64,000 nucleotides of DNA from Limnothrix sp. CACIAM 69d (GTDB lineage: Bacteria > Cyanobacteriota > Cyanobacteriia > CACIAM-69d), in the NCBI GenBank assembly GCA_001913845.2, contig MKGP02000020.1, forward strand, positions 36,643 through 100,642, read 5' to 3'. Shown here one piece after another: positions 9,592 to 18,861 of the stretch (its first letter is position 1; every line of letters begins with the position of its first letter). The translations under genes and the position numbers were made by a program. The notes under the pieces were generated by a model. That model saw only the letters and a list, made by a program, of their open reading frames with translations, made no database searches and was not told the origin of the DNA.

Positions 9592-12500
9592 TTAGAACTG
9601 CACAAAATCCATCACTGGACAAAAAGGTGATAGAGGGCGACCACTAAAGACAACCGCTAGCAAATCTGCTAGCCGATGGTGATAAGTATGATGGCGATAG
9701 AGGGTTTCAATCGCCTTCCTCATATAGGGATAGCGGCGCTCAGGGTATTGTACAAAATATTCAATTGCTTCTAGGTATTCGCTTGGATTTTCTGCCATTA
9801 CCACTTCATCAGGACCGAAGAAATCACGAATCCGCCGGACTCGATCGCTCACGACAAAACCACCACAAGCGGGAGCGTTGAACACTCGCTCGTTGCAAGT
9901 AAACCCCTCAACTTCAAAAGCATGGTGTAAGTTTAAGGCAATGGCAGAAGAAGAATAAAGATAGGGAGCTTTTCGATTAAACTCTTCAGCAGTCAAGAAA
10001 CTATTCTTAGCATTTTTGAAAGAAGACTGAGTCCAATCAGGTCCTATTAAGAGGTGGTTATACTTTTTCAGTGGCTCTAGCCAAAAGTCTTGAAAACGCG
10101 ATGCTTTTTCAGAAAAAGTACCAATAAAGAACAGGTCCCGTTCTAATTCAACAGGAGCAGAAACATGGGAATAGATATTAACCCCCCAAGGAAAGCTCAT
10201 TACCGGAATACCATACTCGGTCACGTAACGCGAGAAGAAGTAATGATTTCCCTCAAGGGACAATTCTGATATCGCTAGAGCAATAAATTTAGAATACTTT
10301 TCTAGACTATCTAGTGCTTTTAAGGTCATGCCAGGCACTTTAGTAGGTTGCAAGTTCACATCATTAAAATATCGTGCAAAGACAATGATCTTATTTTTTG
10401 GCTCGTAAATTAGATGTTCAATTTTTTCCAGGCTTTCTGCGTGAGCAACAATGATAACCAATTCACTATATTGTTCTAGTATTTCGTGAAAGCCTGCTTC
10501 TCTCCCTTCTTCTAGGAACAAGAAAGGGATATTCCAAGAATTTGCCACTTCAGCAAGCCCAATTAATCTCACATTTGCTGCATAGGGTAAAGGGCCATAG
10601 TAACAAATAGCATGAGGCTTATTTTTCCACTCGCTATAGTTCGAGATTTGTTTCAGAGAAAAACCAATTGCATCAACTCCAGCAATGTCGAACCGATTTT
10701 CAGCTATCGCTGTCAGAGTTAACTGCGATACTTTTGTATCAGAATCTAGTAAAGAGTGAAACAGAGGAGTTTCACCAATTTGTGATTGAAGGCCGCGCGC
10801 ACTCCGCATTCTTATGGAACTACATCTTGTATCATTCAGCTTAGGAGAGTGTCCACATGTTGCTATGACCGATAATAGTTCAGAGGTATCAGCTGCTTCT
10901 TTTAAGTAAGACAAGTTGGAAATATCAGACGAAGATTTAAACGCAGAAATCATATTTTCAACGTTTTCTATCAGTGATGAATTGATCGACACAGTTTCAC
11001 TTAAGGAGATAAGTTTTCTAAAGCAACGATTAGCTTTTCCAAAATCACCGCTGACAAGACTTGCTATAGTCAAATTATAAAGTGCCTCCACTCTAGCAGG
11101 GTTAACTAATATCGCTTGCTCATAAGCATGAACAGCAATTGATGGAACAGAGAATGTGGCTTCAGCGAGCATAAGATTGCCAAATTGCAAATATGCGCTG
11201 TATTTAGCCGCATTTATATCTGAACACATTTGTATCTCCGGATAGAGATCATTTATATTGCTTTTTTGGTAGACGCTTTCAAGAAGTTCAATGGTTTTTG
11301 GGATAACTTGATTTTCCGTCGCACCCACAGTAGATGCACCTCTTGAGTGAATACGGTACTTAATAAGTGGCTGATCTATATATGAGTAGTTGAGATGTGA
11401 TGCCGACTTCAACCAGAAGTGATAGTCTGCAACAAAACCACCCTCAAATCCACCCATATTTAGTATGGACGAACGGCGTAACATTGTTGTTGGATGTGCA
11501 ACGATATTACGAGAGAAAAGAGTTCTCAATAAATTCCATTGATTAATGAGCTTGGACTGCGGATGCCATAAACCAAAGCTAGTTCTCAAAATATTGCCGT
11601 TCTCATCTATATGATAGCCATCAGAAAATACAACATCCAGTCTTGAATCAGACTCAAACTGCTGCAACTGTACTTCTAGACGATTGGGTAAGCAAACATC
11701 ATCAGCGCCTATAAAAGCAATCAGATCACCTGCTGCTTCTTGTACAACTTTATTTGCCAGTCGGCTATAGTCACCTGTTTTTCCGACATTTTCTTGATAG
11801 ATATATCGAATTCTAGTATCGCTAGTATATTCTTCAATAATTGAGCGGGTTCTATCAGTTGAACCATCATCCAATATCAGAAGTTCAAAGTTAGTGTATG
11901 TTTGTTGTAAAACAGATTCAATGCATTCACCAATATACCGTTCTCCATTGAAAACATAAGTCACTACTGAAATTTTAACTCTGCGAGTTCGAGACGGTTG
12001 GGAAGCATTATTGGGATCTTTTAAGATCGAGCGCAAAGGGATATCTATTGCATCCAAGTTAATGGATTTATAGTTTTCCCTTTTTTTCATTTCAACAATT
12101 TCTGTTAATATTCTAAAGTAACGGTTACTCCATGTATGGTCTCGAATCGTCCTTCGATAAGCTGACAATGCTATTTCTTCTCTTTCTGTCTCTTTTAAGA
12201 GATAGTGGTTGATTTTCTCAACAAGATCGTAAGAATTTTGATAAAACACAATTTCTTTTCCTTCAACAAAAAAATCTTTTAGGCGCTCATCATAGTTGGT
12301 AAGTTGGAATACTTGGCAAGCAGCATACTCAAAGGTTCGACCCTTAATCTGAGGTTGTTGGGGGTTTGTTGAGCACCATGCCATACCCAGGCAGATTTTA
12401 GAAGAGGAAAAAACACCCAACATATCTTCGTGTGTCAAGTATCCTCCGGCAATATTCACAAGGGAGGGAACTTGATCCCACCCATGACCCCACACGTTAA

Positions 12501-13053
12501 CATTGATTCCACTGTCTTTTAGAAAGGAAATTAACTCTAAGCGTCCGGGATAGAGTTGTCCGACAAAAGTTACATCGTACTGTTTTTGACTGACCTTGAT
12601 TGGGAAGTATAAGTTGGGGTTACAACCCCATTGGCTCAAAATCGTCTGCTTGTAACCTAACTCTTGATACTTTTGCCAAGCTTCACGACATGTGGTGACT
12701 GCAAAGTTGTATGAGTCAAGCCATGCCAAAGAGTGACCAAATCTCCAATCATCATCACTGAACAGAACTATTGACGTGGTGGTTTTCAGATCTCTAATAT
12801 AACCAGCCAATGAGCGGTCTAGCTCGCTTTCAACAATGGCATGCAGAAATATATCTGGCTCTTCATCGTCGATCACTGACTTAAGCTTCTGATTCATTGC
12901 TTCATGCCCCAAAAGTCTAAGCTCTGCTGAGAAATTGAAGTCAACCACTTCAAGCCCTAGGTCTTCTAGAGGGCACTTAATATTGTGGTAACCATAACTC
13001 CCAGTTAGCTTATTTGGCTCATCAGAATCAGGAGCAAAGAACAAGATTTTCAT
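9592..13053 (-). CDS. Large CgeB-GT2-TPR-CgeB multidomain glycosyltransferase
   Basis: 1153 residues. Residues about 1-330 resemble the CgeB/GT1-like spore-protein glycosyltransferase family (MKILFFAPDSDEPNKLTG, then VTFVGQLYPGRLELISFL and KGRTFEYAACQVFQLTN). Residues about 355-600 are a GT2 domain (ISVVTYVFNGERYIGECIES, ILDDGSTDRT, IGADDVCLPNR). A short TPR-like helical part follows (about 640-700). Residues about 880-1140 form a second CgeB-like module ending NERVFNAPACGGFVVSDRV. Such proteins glycosylate cell-surface or secreted targets. Except for its 3' end it is AT-rich and lacks HIP1 sites, so the composition break falls near its C-terminus (about 9.6-9.85 kb). Gap of 60 nt to the GT4 gene. 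Confidence 0.85.
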   Translation of the reverse strand: MKILFFAPDSDEPNKLTGSYGYHNIKCPLEDLGLEVVDFNFSAELRLLGHEAMNQKLKSVIDDEEPDIFLHAIVESELDRSLAGYIRDLKTTTSIVLFSDDDWRFGHSLAWLDSYNFAVTTCREAWQKYQELGYKQTILSQWGCNPNLYFPIKVSQKQYDVTFVGQLYPGRLELISFLKDSGINVNVWGHGWDQVPSLVNIAGGYLTHEDMLGVFSSSKICLGMAWCSTNPQQPQIKGRTFEYAACQVFQLTNYDERLKDFFVEGKEIVFYQNSYDLVEKINHYLLKETEREEIALSAYRRTIRDHTWSNRYFRILTEIVEMKKRENYKSINLDAIDIPLRSILKDPNNASQPSRTRRVKISVVTYVFNGERYIGECIESVLQQTYTNFELLILDDGSTDRTRSIIEEYTSDTRIRYIYQENVGKTGDYSRLANKVVQEAAGDLIAFIGADDVCLPNRLEVQLQQFESDSRLDVVFSDGYHIDENGNILRTSFGLWHPQSKLINQWNLLRTLFSRNIVAHPTTMLRRSSILNMGGFEGGFVADYHFWLKSASHLNYSYIDQPLIKYRIHSRGASTVGATENQVIPKTIELLESVYQKSNINDLYPEIQMCSDINAAKYSAYLQFGNLMLAEATFSVPSIAVHAYEQAILVNPARVEALYNLTIASLVSGDFGKANRCFRKLISLSETVSINSSLIENVENMISAFKSSSDISNLSYLKEAADTSELLSVIATCGHSPKLNDTRCSSIRMRSARGLQSQIGETPLFHSLLDSDTKVSQLTLTAIAENRFDIAGVDAIGFSLKQISNYSEWKNKPHAICYYGPLPYAANVRLIGLAEVANSWNIPFLFLEEGREAGFHEILEQYSELVIIVAHAESLEKIEHLIYEPKNKIIVFARYFNDVNLQPTKVPGMTLKALDSLEKYSKFIALAISELSLEGNHYFFSRYVTEYGIPVMSFPWGVNIYSHVSAPVELERDLFFIGTFSEKASRFQDFWLEPLKKYNHLLIGPDWTQSSFKNAKNSFLTAEEFNRKAPYLYSSSAIALNLHHAFEVEGFTCNERVFNAPACGGFVVSDRVRRIRDFFGPDEVVMAENPSEYLEAIEYFVQYPERRYPYMRKAIETLYRHHTYHHRLADLLAVVFSGRPLSPFCPVMDFVQF

Positions 13054-13157
13054 GATTTCAATACCAAATTTCTAGTGACAAAAGTTATCTCAATTTATAT
13101 TCACAGCTATTTTAATTTTGCCATTACATAAGGCTTGCTTAAAGCGCCACTTCCAAT

Positions 13158-14696
13158 TTACGGAGTTGAGTCGAAGGCAGCGTACAGGTCACCTCCTAAG
13201 AAGTTGTGCCCATAGTTTATGAAGTTAGTTATGGTTTCCATATCAACCCATTCCTGAAATCGCATTGTTGGGTAACTGCCAATAGAGACATTGAACTTGT
13301 TGTAGCCTAAGGAAGAAAGATGGCGTAGGCATTCTGCAATATTATCAGGAAACTCTTTCAAAAACTCAAATGATATGTAAGGTATCGGAGAACTCAGACC
13401 ACGCAAAACGTCTGATTCAAATCCTTCGACATCAATTTTACAAAATTTAGGAATTCCATAGGAATTAATTGCTGAGTTTAAAGTCATTGTATCGACTACA
13501 ACCTGTTGATCCCAAGTAAAGTCATAGAAGCTACCAAATCTTCCTGTTTTCCACTCATTTGCAAAAGTTGCAATTTGACTTTCCGAAGAGCATATGTTTA
13601 AGGTCAACTTGCCTGGCTCTCTTGCCAGACCTTTATTAACGATGGTCACTTCACTCATAAAGCCGTAGCGTTGCATGAGAACTGACACACAGCCAGGGTG
13701 TGGCTCAAAGCAGACTACTTTAGCCCCACAAGATAAGTAAGCTTCAGTCTTATATCCTCGATTTGCACCAACATCAAACACTAGATCTCCTGACTTAATA
13801 AATTTTTCCAGAAAATTCTTTTCTGTTTCACGAATTGTGTAACCTTGATAAACAGAGTTTCCTTTTGGCGCTTTTATTAGATGTGCACAGTATAGGAGAT
13901 ATTCACCAGCTTGAAAAGATGACAAGTTCTGAGCATGAACAGGGTTACCGAGAGAGTCTAAATAGAGTTCATCAATAGTCAAGTACCCTGGAAAGTGTTG
14001 CAGTAGTGAATCAACTGAAAAAATTTGATATCTATCAAAAAGTACTGATGGATTTCCAAGATAAACACTTATCAAGAGGTGACCTCCCTCTTGCATCACT
14101 CGTTCAATTTCTTTGGCTACCTCCCAAGCAGCATTTGCGGAAACCTGTCCATACTGCTCAATGAGTCCGACTCTGGAGAGCGTATCAATTGCCACCACCC
14201 ATGATTTGGATGAATCTTGATAAGGTAGGCTGTACACACCACCATAGTGCTCTCTTAATCCGAACGGCAGGCGTGCATCAGGTAGGGGACTAAGAGTAAC
14301 ACGGTCAGTCCAAGAGATTTGAGATATAACCGTAGAGAATGCACGGTCTTCGCTTAGATCTAAAACTTCTTTAGGCTGCCACTCGGACACAGCGCGTAGA
14401 CACCAGGCTTGGCGTTTGACTGTTGATGAGGCCAGATTACTATCTTGTATAATCTCGGACCCTGAAAGGCAAGGAGGATGAAAGATAATATTTTGTAGCC
14501 TAGAGACACTTTCTTTTTTCAGAAGTGATTGACAATAACTGAGGAATTTCTTGCGATAAGAAGTCCACTCAGGAGATAGTAGGTATGACAAAGGGTATCG
14601 GGACTCATACTGACTAAGAGCGTTCAAAATTTCTACAATTTCTAATTTTCGATTACTCTGTAAATTTGTGTTATTCGCAATATCCATCGTTTTCAC
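13158..14696 (-). CDS. DUF268-like plus FkbM-family methyltransferase fusion
   Basis: 512 residues. The C-terminal half (about 290-500) is an FkbM-type SAM methyltransferase: GDLVFDVGANRGYKTEAYLS, VCFEPHPGC, then FCKIDVEGFESDVLRGL. The N-terminal half (about 95-260) looks like a degenerate methyltransferase of the DUF268 type: VVAIDTLSRVGLIEQYGQ and IERVMQEGGHLLISVYLG. Its first SAM-binding loop is eroded to VLDLSEDRAF. FkbM proteins O-methylate sugars or polyketides, so a capping or decorating methylation of the glycan is plausible. It lies 37 nt downstream of the DegT gene on the same strand. AT-rich, no HIP1. Confidence 0.83.
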   Translation of the reverse strand: MKTMDIANNTNLQSNRKLEIVEILNALSQYESRYPLSYLLSPEWTSYRKKFLSYCQSLLKKESVSRLQNIIFHPPCLSGSEIIQDSNLASSTVKRQAWCLRAVSEWQPKEVLDLSEDRAFSTVISQISWTDRVTLSPLPDARLPFGLREHYGGVYSLPYQDSSKSWVVAIDTLSRVGLIEQYGQVSANAAWEVAKEIERVMQEGGHLLISVYLGNPSVLFDRYQIFSVDSLLQHFPGYLTIDELYLDSLGNPVHAQNLSSFQAGEYLLYCAHLIKAPKGNSVYQGYTIRETEKNFLEKFIKSGDLVFDVGANRGYKTEAYLSCGAKVVCFEPHPGCVSVLMQRYGFMSEVTIVNKGLAREPGKLTLNICSSESQIATFANEWKTGRFGSFYDFTWDQQVVVDTMTLNSAINSYGIPKFCKIDVEGFESDVLRGLSSPIPYISFEFLKEFPDNIAECLRHLSSLGYNKFNVSIGSYPTMRFQEWVDMETITNFINYGHNFLGGDLYAAFDSTP

Positions 14697-14733
14697 TTTG
14701 TTATGAAGTCATAGTTCAGCAAGTCAACAAGCG

Positions 14734-15978
14734 TTAGGAACTTGTGGCTACCATGCTTTTGTGACTACTTGCAATGCAGACATCAAATGACTGAATAACT
14801 ACATCCTGAACTGATTCAGTCATTTGATGATAAAGGGGCAATATAACTTGATGATCTTGCAAGTATTCGCTGTTCTGTAGTTTTTCACAGCTGCCGGGGT
14901 TGCATTTACAGCCTGCGTAAAATCCTTCACAACGCCATTCATAACGCTCATCAAGACCTAATGCTTTTTCTCGGTGTGCACACATGACACCCCTTCGAGT
15001 AGCAATATTTTGGTCTCGCAACATTTGCATAACGGTTCTTTGCAATTTACTGCTAGAAAGCGTGACGGGATAGCTTTGCCAGTTGCTACGTGCCCAAGCA
15101 GGCTGATGAGGGAGACGAATATCATTGATATGGATAAGCTGTTTTGAATATCGGTCTGCCAGGTGTCGGCGCTTCTCCAGCATAACTGGCAATTTTTTAA
15201 GCTGCTCTCTTCCAATAGCTGCTTGGATATCGGTCATCCTATAGTTGTAACCCATAACGGGATAGGACTCAAAAACGACTTCTGTGCTGTGATGACGCAC
15301 AGTGTCTGGGATGCTCATTCCGTGTTGTCTCCACAGTCTGAATTGCTTATCCCATTCAGAATTATTGGTGGTGATCATACCACCATCCCCAGTAGTTACC
15401 ACTTTTCGCGGATGGAATGAGAAGCAAGCAATATCTCCATGTGGTTTACCAATTTTATCCCATTCGCCATCCCACAAAATTTCGCTTCCAATAGCACATG
15501 CAGCATCTTCGATCACTGGCAGTCCGTAGGACTTTGCCAGAGGTATAATTGCCTGTAGATCGCATGGCATACCAACTTGATGGACACATAGAATTGCGCG
15601 AGTCTTTGAGTTTATGACAGATTCAATTTTATCAACGTCTATGTTATGTGTGATTGAACAGACATCTACAAAAACGGGTATTGCGGCACAGTAACGAATA
15701 CTGTTTGCTGTTGCGATATATGACTGGCTAACAGTTATTACTTCATCACCTTGCTTTACGCCAACTGCAAGAAGCGCTAAGTGCAGTGCTGTTGTGCAGC
15801 TAGAAACTGCACAAGCATAGTTTGCACCAACATAAGCTGCAAATTCGTTCTCGAATTTATTTACTTCAGATCCCTGAGTGACCCATCCTGAGAGAATTAC
15901 ACGCTGAGCGGCAAGCGCTTCTGATTCATCAAGCCAGGGTTTGGCTACAGGGATAAAAGAACTATCATTAGAGATCAT
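14734..15978 (-). CDS. DegT/DnrJ/EryC1 sugar aminotransferase
   Basis: 414 residues, PLP fold-type I nucleotide-sugar aminotransferase. Visible motifs: SSCTTALHLALLAVGVKQGD, VIEDAACAIGS, and the PLP-lysine region CFSFHPRKVVTTGDGGM. Closest in style to perosamine-type 4-aminotransferases acting on 4-keto-hexose nucleotides. Near residues 343-362 there is an unusual Cys-rich insertion (WRCEGFYAGCKCNPGSC) just before the conserved HQVILPLYHQMT segment. It is 28 nt downstream of the epimerase gene and 37 nt upstream of the FkbM fusion. Donor is glutamate by family knowledge; the sugar substrate is unknown. Confidence 0.87.
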   Translation of the reverse strand: MISNDSSFIPVAKPWLDESEALAAQRVILSGWVTQGSEVNKFENEFAAYVGANYACAVSSCTTALHLALLAVGVKQGDEVITVSQSYIATANSIRYCAAIPVFVDVCSITHNIDVDKIESVINSKTRAILCVHQVGMPCDLQAIIPLAKSYGLPVIEDAACAIGSEILWDGEWDKIGKPHGDIACFSFHPRKVVTTGDGGMITTNNSEWDKQFRLWRQHGMSIPDTVRHHSTEVVFESYPVMGYNYRMTDIQAAIGREQLKKLPVMLEKRRHLADRYSKQLIHINDIRLPHQPAWARSNWQSYPVTLSSSKLQRTVMQMLRDQNIATRRGVMCAHREKALGLDERYEWRCEGFYAGCKCNPGSCEKLQNSEYLQDHQVILPLYHQMTESVQDVVIQSFDVCIASSHKSMVATSS

Positions 15979-16006
15979 AGATAACTTCTGCGATAAGAAC
16001 AGATTA

Positions 16007-17017
16007 TTAGGACACCTTCCAATTATGAACTATCTCTGCCTTCAGGAGATCTTCAGGCGATAGACCAGAGTTCTGATACCAATTTAGAAGCCGTTTGAGT
16101 CCTTCTTTGAGATCTACTTTTGGCTCAAATCCTAGAATATCACGAGACTTTTGAGTGTCTGCATACAATCGAAGAACGTCACCAGGTCTAGGCAAGTCGT
16201 AGAGTGGCTCAATCTCAGAATTACCTATTAAAAACAGTATTTCCTCTGCTAATTTGGACACTGACACCTCATAGCCACTCCCAATATTGATTGTTTGACC
16301 TACCGCCTCATCAGTAAAGCCGGCCAGCAAAATTCCCCGAGCCGTATCACTGACATATGTAAAGTCTCTAGTCTGATTACCATCGCCAAAAATGACTGGT
16401 TGGATGCCAGCCATACTGCGTATCAGAAACTTTGGAATGACTTCTCCTGAGTCTCCTTCATGATGACAGTGCGGCCCGTAAGCATTGAAGGGTCTCACCA
16501 CGACTGTGGGATAGCTGTACGTTTCATAGAACGCGCGAGTATAGGATTCTCCCGCCAGTTTGGCAGCTCCGTACACGGTCATCGGAAATGTTGGATGCTC
16601 TTCAGTCATTGGTACGGCTCTAGCTGTACCGTATACTTCCGAGCTAGAAATATACACAAATTTTCTGACTCCAGTCTGCCGTGCTGCTATCAGTAACTTG
16701 AGGGTAGCGTTTGCATTAACATCGTGATTTTCTAAGGGAGAATGAATTGAGTGGCGAACTCCCAAGCAGGCAAGATGAAACACAATATCAACGCCTTTGA
16801 GAAGCTTAGCGATGAGTTCGCTATTCCTGATGTCCTCAATACATAGCTGACAAGACCCATTGTCAATATCAATAAGGTTTTCTGGCTTCCCGTTGACTAG
16901 GTTATCTATTACAACAACTTCATGACCATCAAGACAGAGCTGGCGAACAAGCTCGGAACCAATGAAGCCAGCCCCACCGGTAACTGCTACTTTACAAGAT
17001 TTTGTATTCATAGACAT
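16007..17017 (-). CDS. NAD-dependent nucleotide-sugar epimerase/dehydratase (SDR)
   Basis: 336 residues, extended SDR. The NAD-binding motif is VTGGAGFIGSELV, the active site has SSSEVYG plus YGAAK (YxxxK), and RPFNAYGP and GDGNQTRDFTYVSD are typical of GalE/RmlB/WbpP-like enzymes. It acts on a UDP-, dTDP- or GDP-sugar in the cytoplasm, either epimerising C4 or supplying a keto sugar for the adjacent aminotransferase; which of these cannot be read here. An internal ATG two codons in (MNTKSCKVAVTGG) is an equally good start. It lies between a hexapeptide acyltransferase and a DegT gene with about 30 nt on each side. AT-rich, no HIP1. Confidence 0.88.
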   Translation of the reverse strand: MSMNTKSCKVAVTGGAGFIGSELVRQLCLDGHEVVVIDNLVNGKPENLIDIDNGSCQLCIEDIRNSELIAKLLKGVDIVFHLACLGVRHSIHSPLENHDVNANATLKLLIAARQTGVRKFVYISSSEVYGTARAVPMTEEHPTFPMTVYGAAKLAGESYTRAFYETYSYPTVVVRPFNAYGPHCHHEGDSGEVIPKFLIRSMAGIQPVIFGDGNQTRDFTYVSDTARGILLAGFTDEAVGQTINIGSGYEVSVSKLAEEILFLIGNSEIEPLYDLPRPGDVLRLYADTQKSRDILGFEPKVDLKEGLKRLLNWYQNSGLSPEDLLKAEIVHNWKVS

Positions 17018-17046
17018 AGACTTTTATCAGACTTGTTGTTTCCAAC

Positions 17047-17727
17047 CTATGTACGCCACTTGATAAAACGAGCCGGAACACCAGCAACAACTGAAAAGGG
17101 CGGAACATCTTTATTTACAATTGATCCAGCTCCGATGATACTACCTTCCCCAACAACCACACCGGGAAGCAATACCGCATTCATCCCGATATCAGCACCA
17201 TCTTCAACCCGAACAGGAGCAACTTGCAAGTCAGTTGTAATTATGGGTGCATTCAGAGGCAACCCGACGTGCTCTGAGCCAAGTACCTTAGCGCCTGGCC
17301 CCCAACCAACGTACTTCCCTATACTTAAGTCGCGAGCATCAAAGTAACTTTGGGGGCCAATCCAAGAATAATCACCAATACAACAGTTGCCTCCTAAACG
17401 TCCCTGTATATATACCTGAGATCCAACAAAAACACCTTCACCGAATTCCACTGACTCCAAATGCTTAAAGTCAAAACCTGGCTCCACTGTTAGTCCACAC
17501 CCTACCGATTTCGACAATGCGTGAACGATAACCTTGCGCATCATATAATCGATGGTTGATCGACCCATTGAGAACCGACGGTATTCTAGATGAATTTCTT
17601 CCAGGGTACACGTGTTTTTGAGAAATTCTACTAGTTTAATTTCAAATTCAGGGTCTGTTGATATTCGTTGCTTGGCTCGAATAGCTTCTACGTTATAACG
17701 ACGTGAATGCCTACTTTCGCTTGACAT
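17047..17727 (-). CDS. Hexapeptide-repeat (left-handed beta-helix) acyltransferase
   Basis: 226 residues. The N-terminal ~60 residues are helical; from about residue 85 there are hexapeptide turns (VEFGEGVFVGSQVYIQGRLG, IGKYVGWGPGAKVLGSEHVG, IGMNAVLLPGVVVGEGSIIG) ending VVAGVPARFIKW. Trimeric sugar O- or N-acetyltransferase using acetyl-CoA. Its start overlaps the 3' end of the DegT gene by 17 nt (17711-17727), a sign of translational coupling. With the aminotransferases on both sides it may acetylate an amino sugar, or O-acetylate the finished unit. Confidence 0.85.
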   Translation of the reverse strand: MSSESRHSRRYNVEAIRAKQRISTDPEFEIKLVEFLKNTCTLEEIHLEYRRFSMGRSTIDYMMRKVIVHALSKSVGCGLTVEPGFDFKHLESVEFGEGVFVGSQVYIQGRLGGNCCIGDYSWIGPQSYFDARDLSIGKYVGWGPGAKVLGSEHVGLPLNAPIITTDLQVAPVRVEDGADIGMNAVLLPGVVVGEGSIIGAGSIVNKDVPPFSVVAGVPARFIKWRT

Positions 17728-18832
17728 ATTGTATACCTTCCTCTACAGCTTTGCAGACTGTACAAACCTGTTCCTGAGTCATTTCCGGATAGATGGGCAA
17801 GGATAGAACCTCGTTGGCAGCTATCTCGGAGTTAGGAAACTCATTCTTTGTTTGTCGGCGATCTCGGTAGCCTTCTTGTAAATGGACTGGAATCGGGTAG
17901 TGAATGCCTGTCTGAATTCCTTTGCTCTGCAAAAGTGTTTGCAAGGATGCTCGATCAAAGACTCTCAAAGCATAGATATGGTAAACATGTGATGAGTAAG
18001 GCATAACTTTAGGAACAAGAATACCAAGATTCCCAAGGTAGTCATCATATTGCTTGGCAACCCGACAACGTTGTTCAGTCCATTTATCTATGTACTTTAA
18101 TTTGACCCTTAAAATTGCGCCTTGCAGCCCATCCATTCGATAATTGAATCCCCTTTCAGAGTGATAATATCTTTGACGCTGCCCCCAATTTCGCAGAATT
18201 CTCATTTTTTCTGCAAAACTTGGATCATTAGTGACAGCGATACCACCTTCCCCGTAAGCTCCAAGATTTTTTCCTGGGTAGAAACTAAAGCATCCAATAT
18301 CTCCTAGACTTCCAACCTTGTGTCCCTTGTATGTGGCACCGTGCGCTTGCGCTGCATCCTCAATAACAATTAAATTATGCTTACGTGCAGTCGCCAATAT
18401 TGCATCCATATCTGCCGATTGACCATAGAGGTGAACAGGCACAATAGCTTTTGTTTTTTCTGTGATTGCCGATTCGATTTGCTCAACCTGAATGGTGTAG
18501 GATGACTGATCTATATCAACAAATACTGGTGTTGCTCCTGTGTACTCAATAGCAGCAACAGTAGCAACGAAAGTGAAGGGCACAGTGATAACTTCATCTC
18601 CCGGCTTCACGCCTGCAGCAAGTAAAGCCAAGTGTAATGCGCTAGTTCCCGAGTTCACTGCAACTGCCTCGCTGGAATCGCAGTAACCCGCAAATTCTGC
18701 TTCAAAGCTTTCAACTTCCTGTCCCAAAATAAATTGGCTGCTTAGGAGAACTTTATGAATTGCATCGTTGATCTCTGTTTGGATACTGAGATACTGTGTT
18801 TTAAGGTCTAAAAATGGGACTTGAATGTTCAT
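17711..18832 (-). CDS. DegT-family nucleotide-sugar 3-aminotransferase (WlbC/WbpE-like)
   Basis: 373 residues from ATG 18832 (MNIQVPFLDLKTQY, the usual N-terminus of this family). An in-frame ATG at 18907 would overlap the dehydrogenase gene by 46 nt and is less likely. Motifs: NSGTSALHLALLAAGVKPGD, VIEDAAQAHGA, and the PLP-lysine region CFSFYPGKNLGAYGEGG. Next to a Gfo/Idh dehydrogenase and a WbpD-like acetyltransferase, it fits the enzyme that aminates C3 of a 3-keto UDP-sugar. Known family trio: WlbA-WlbC-WlbB in Bordetella, WbpB-WbpE-WbpD in Pseudomonas. The same fold also serves dTDP-3-amino sugars, so the donor nucleotide is inference. Confidence 0.87.
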   Translation of the reverse strand: MNIQVPFLDLKTQYLSIQTEINDAIHKVLLSSQFILGQEVESFEAEFAGYCDSSEAVAVNSGTSALHLALLAAGVKPGDEVITVPFTFVATVAAIEYTGATPVFVDIDQSSYTIQVEQIESAITEKTKAIVPVHLYGQSADMDAILATARKHNLIVIEDAAQAHGATYKGHKVGSLGDIGCFSFYPGKNLGAYGEGGIAVTNDPSFAEKMRILRNWGQRQRYYHSERGFNYRMDGLQGAILRVKLKYIDKWTEQRCRVAKQYDDYLGNLGILVPKVMPYSSHVYHIYALRVFDRASLQTLLQSKGIQTGIHYPIPVHLQEGYRDRRQTKNEFPNSEIAANEVLSLPIYPEMTQEQVCTVCKAVEEGIQYVKRK

Positions 18833-18861
18833 AAGCTCTGACACTTTTATAAAAATCCTTT

